Below are positions 31,288 through 32,166 of a DNA stretch of 32,166 nt, piece after piece; position 1 is the first letter of the stretch; every line of letters starts with the position of its first letter. Below the pieces are notes generated by a model. That model ran no database searches and was not told the DNA's origin. It saw nothing but the letters and a program-made list of their open reading frames with translations. The DNA comes from an uncultured Eubacteriales bacterium (GTDB lineage: Bacteria; Bacillota; Clostridia; Christensenellales; Aristaeellaceae). Where the stretch lies: positions 81,002-113,167 of the forward strand of contig CACYTF010000009.1 in the NCBI GenBank assembly GCA_902777335.1, in the 5' to 3' direction. The position numbers and the translations under genes were made by a program.

Positions 31288-31325
31288 AAAAAACGCGGGA
31301 CACGTCATACTACGACTGTCCCGCG
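31288..31325 (-). terminator. Riboswitch expression-platform terminator
   Basis: On the minus strand CGCGGGACA (31325-31317) pairs perfectly with TGTCCCGCG (31302-31294) around a 14-nt loop, followed by six T residues (31293-31288). The 5' arm is the same GGGACA that the NiCo aptamer needs, so aptamer and terminator exclude each other. Confidence 0.9.
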
Positions 31326-31376
31326 GGCAATATACCCCGCTGTCACGCTCGTGACCCGGCAACCGAATGCCTGTTC
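31315..31376 (-). promoter_or_regulatory. NiCo (czcD-type) riboswitch aptamer, probable
   Basis: Minus-strand RNA shows the conserved blocks of the cobalt/nickel riboswitch in order: CAGGCA, a short hairpin, GCCGGG, hairpin GTCAC-GAGC-GTGAC, ACAG, hairpin GCGGG/CCCGC, then GGGACAG. These match my memory of the crystallised NiCo RNA. It stands between a promoter and a terminator in front of a CDF exporter, the usual gene for this class. Metal binding should favour read-through. The closing stem P1 is not convincing, which is the main weakness. Confidence 0.8.
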
Positions 31377-31382
31377 ACCAAT

Positions 31383-31411
31383 ATGATACCGATTCCCGGC
31401 GGATTAGTCAA
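31383..31411 (-). promoter_or_regulatory. Promoter of the CDF exporter
   Basis: On the minus strand: TTGACT (31411-31406), 17-nt spacer, TATCAT (31388-31383). The start would fall near 31376, just before the aptamer. From 31412 to 31575 I see no gene, only AT-richer sequence that may belong to the insertion element end. Confidence 0.7.
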
Positions 31412-31575
31412 GAGAAACCGCCAAAATCAGTCTGCGAATAAAAAGTCAATAGGGCGAGTGGGAAAATAACAGGCACTTAACGATCAAAAAGAGCTTGAAA
31501 CGAGTATAGAACAAATAAACCACCGAGAACACGCTGGTTGAGACAGTGGCTATAGAAGCAGTGGTTCCAAGCGAC

Positions 31576-31737
31576 GGTCTGAGCATTTATTCCACGGTTC
31601 CCCTTGACAAAGGGGCCTGCCGGCGGTGCTTACTGACCAACGGACCAACCGGTCGCTACGCTGGGTTGGTCAGGCAAAGAGCCTAACACCGCCGACCCCA
31701 TTGTCAAGGGGACTTTCGCGGCATAAACGCTCAGACC
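31576..31737 (-). ncRNA. Long structured RNA downstream of IS110 transposase (candidate bridge/seek RNA)
   Basis: Four nested stems: 31576-31596 with 31716-31737; CCCCTTGACAA (31600-31610) with 31701-31711; CGGCGGTG (31621-31628) with 31687-31694; TGACCAAC (31634-31641) with 31665-31672, separated by asymmetric internal loops. In the outermost stem, positions that mismatch as plus-strand RNA become G-U pairs on the minus strand, so the minus strand, same as the transposase, is the likely RNA. IS1111-group elements carry a targeting RNA 3' of the transposase; IS110-group elements carry it 5'. The fold is seen; the role is inferred. Confidence 0.6.
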
Positions 31738-31796
31738 TGCGTTGCTGTCCTGACAGGGGGTCGTACTCGACTATGCAGAATTGTGACAGTCCCTGA

Positions 31797-32166
31797 TCAG
31801 TCAGGATTGATTTCTTTGGATTCAGGCTCGGGCCACAAGCCTTTTTCCCTGAGGTAATCCCGGACCGTGCCATAGTAGATGCGGAGGAACTTGTTGGCTC
31901 CGGCAGTCATGTATACCAGATAAGGCTTGCCCTGCGATCGCTTTTTGTCCATAAAGGCAAAAACCGGGTTGTTCAATGGGGCTCGCTTCAGAATGCCGTC
32001 CATGACGCAAAAGAGTGTTTTCCTCAGATATGGAGAGCCTCTCTTGGAGGTGCGATTGCTCTTGCGATCATAGTCTCCGGACTGCTTGGCTCCAGGATCA
32101 ACGCCTGCGAAGGCAGTGAGCGCTTCTCTGTGCGTAAAGCGGGTGGGATCGCCGATTTCTGCTATG
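31797..32166 (-). CDS. IS110-family transposase, C-terminal part (runs off the window)
   Basis: The last 122 codons and stop are present; the N-terminal RuvC-like DEDD domain lies beyond the window. The visible part is the Transposase_20 region: FAGVDPGAKQSGDY with the Ser used as nucleophile in this family, then a basic SNRTSKRGSPYLRKTLF and the ending YGTVRDYLREKGLWPEPE. Reading continues without a stop to the window edge, so the gene may be intact. IS110 elements use a DEDD/serine transposase guided by an RNA. Its composition is less GC-rich than the core genes, consistent with a mobile element. Confidence 0.92.
   Translation of the reverse strand, partial: IAEIGDPTRFTHREALTAFAGVDPGAKQSGDYDRKSNRTSKRGSPYLRKTLFCVMDGILKRAPLNNPVFAFMDKKRSQGKPYLVYMTAGANKFLRIYYGTVRDYLREKGLWPEPESKEINPD

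Noticed and set aside
31670..31873. Small protein overlapping the IS110 transposase end
   Set aside because: Its frame crosses the structured RNA and the transposase C-terminus in another frame and resembles no protein.
1..32166. tRNA or rRNA genes
   Set aside because: No cloverleaf with a terminal CCA region, and no conserved 16S, 23S or 5S segments were noticed on either strand by eye; a covariance search would be decisive.

Overview
The window looks like chromosomal DNA of a high-GC anaerobic Clostridia-type Firmicute, probably a gut or rumen organism. The signs are FabK instead of FabI, a FabT-like MarR regulator heading the fatty-acid genes, type III glutamine synthetase, strong AGGAGG ribosome binding sites, a NiCo-type riboswitch, cellobiose 2-epimerase and GH36 alpha-galactosidase. 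Taxonomy is inferred from gene content only. Most genes are very GC-rich. The 21.46-23.01 kb cassette and the right end are visibly AT-richer and look acquired.

Layout. 1-331: dispersed structured repeats. 332-5456 (minus): fatty-acid operon marR/fabT-fabH-acpP-fabK-fabG-fabF-fabZ, driven by a near-consensus promoter with an inverted-repeat operator on its -10; fabD and the acc genes are absent. 5645-6760 (plus): GT4 glycosyltransferase. 6723-9107 (minus): SUV3-like RNA helicase. 9207-17807 (plus): one long aromatic amino acid operon, aroF-tyrA-aroB-aroA-aroC-pheA-aroEK-aroQ, holding all seven shikimate steps plus the prephenate branches to Tyr and Phe. A consensus promoter precedes it, followed by a 17-codon leader peptide with five Tyr codons and a complete attenuator. 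17804-18082 (minus): unknown small gene. 18453-21445 (plus): glnN and a divergent miaA.

21458-23007 (minus): a tightly coupled, AT-rich three-gene cassette (TOPRIM-like protein, DUF4869-like protein, minimal P-loop ATPase). It is flanked by a 257-bp palindromic element with competing hairpins and is the best candidate here for an undescribed system. 23305-29929 (minus): six-gene operon of cellobiose 2-epimerase, alpha-galactosidase, CE2-like esterase, PHP phosphoesterase, cytidylate-kinase-like protein and histidine phosphatase. Its first three genes fit use of beta-mannan oligosaccharides. 30384-31411 (minus): a CDF metal exporter behind a promoter, a NiCo-like aptamer and a terminator. 31576-32166 (minus): the 3' part of an IS110-family transposase followed by a long, multi-level RNA hairpin that resembles a bridge/seek RNA.

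A recurrent theme is small repeats: (i) purine-rich heptamer arrays, five of them at or within about 10 nt of a stop codon with the G-rich strand in the mRNA; (ii) a two-hairpin repeat whose stems covary between copies; (iii) a TGTCATTGCGAG...CGTGGCAATCCG repeat; (iv) AAATCC/GGATTT hairpins. Three intergenic regions (1-331, 11296-11613, 30005-30383) are built almost wholly from these modules.
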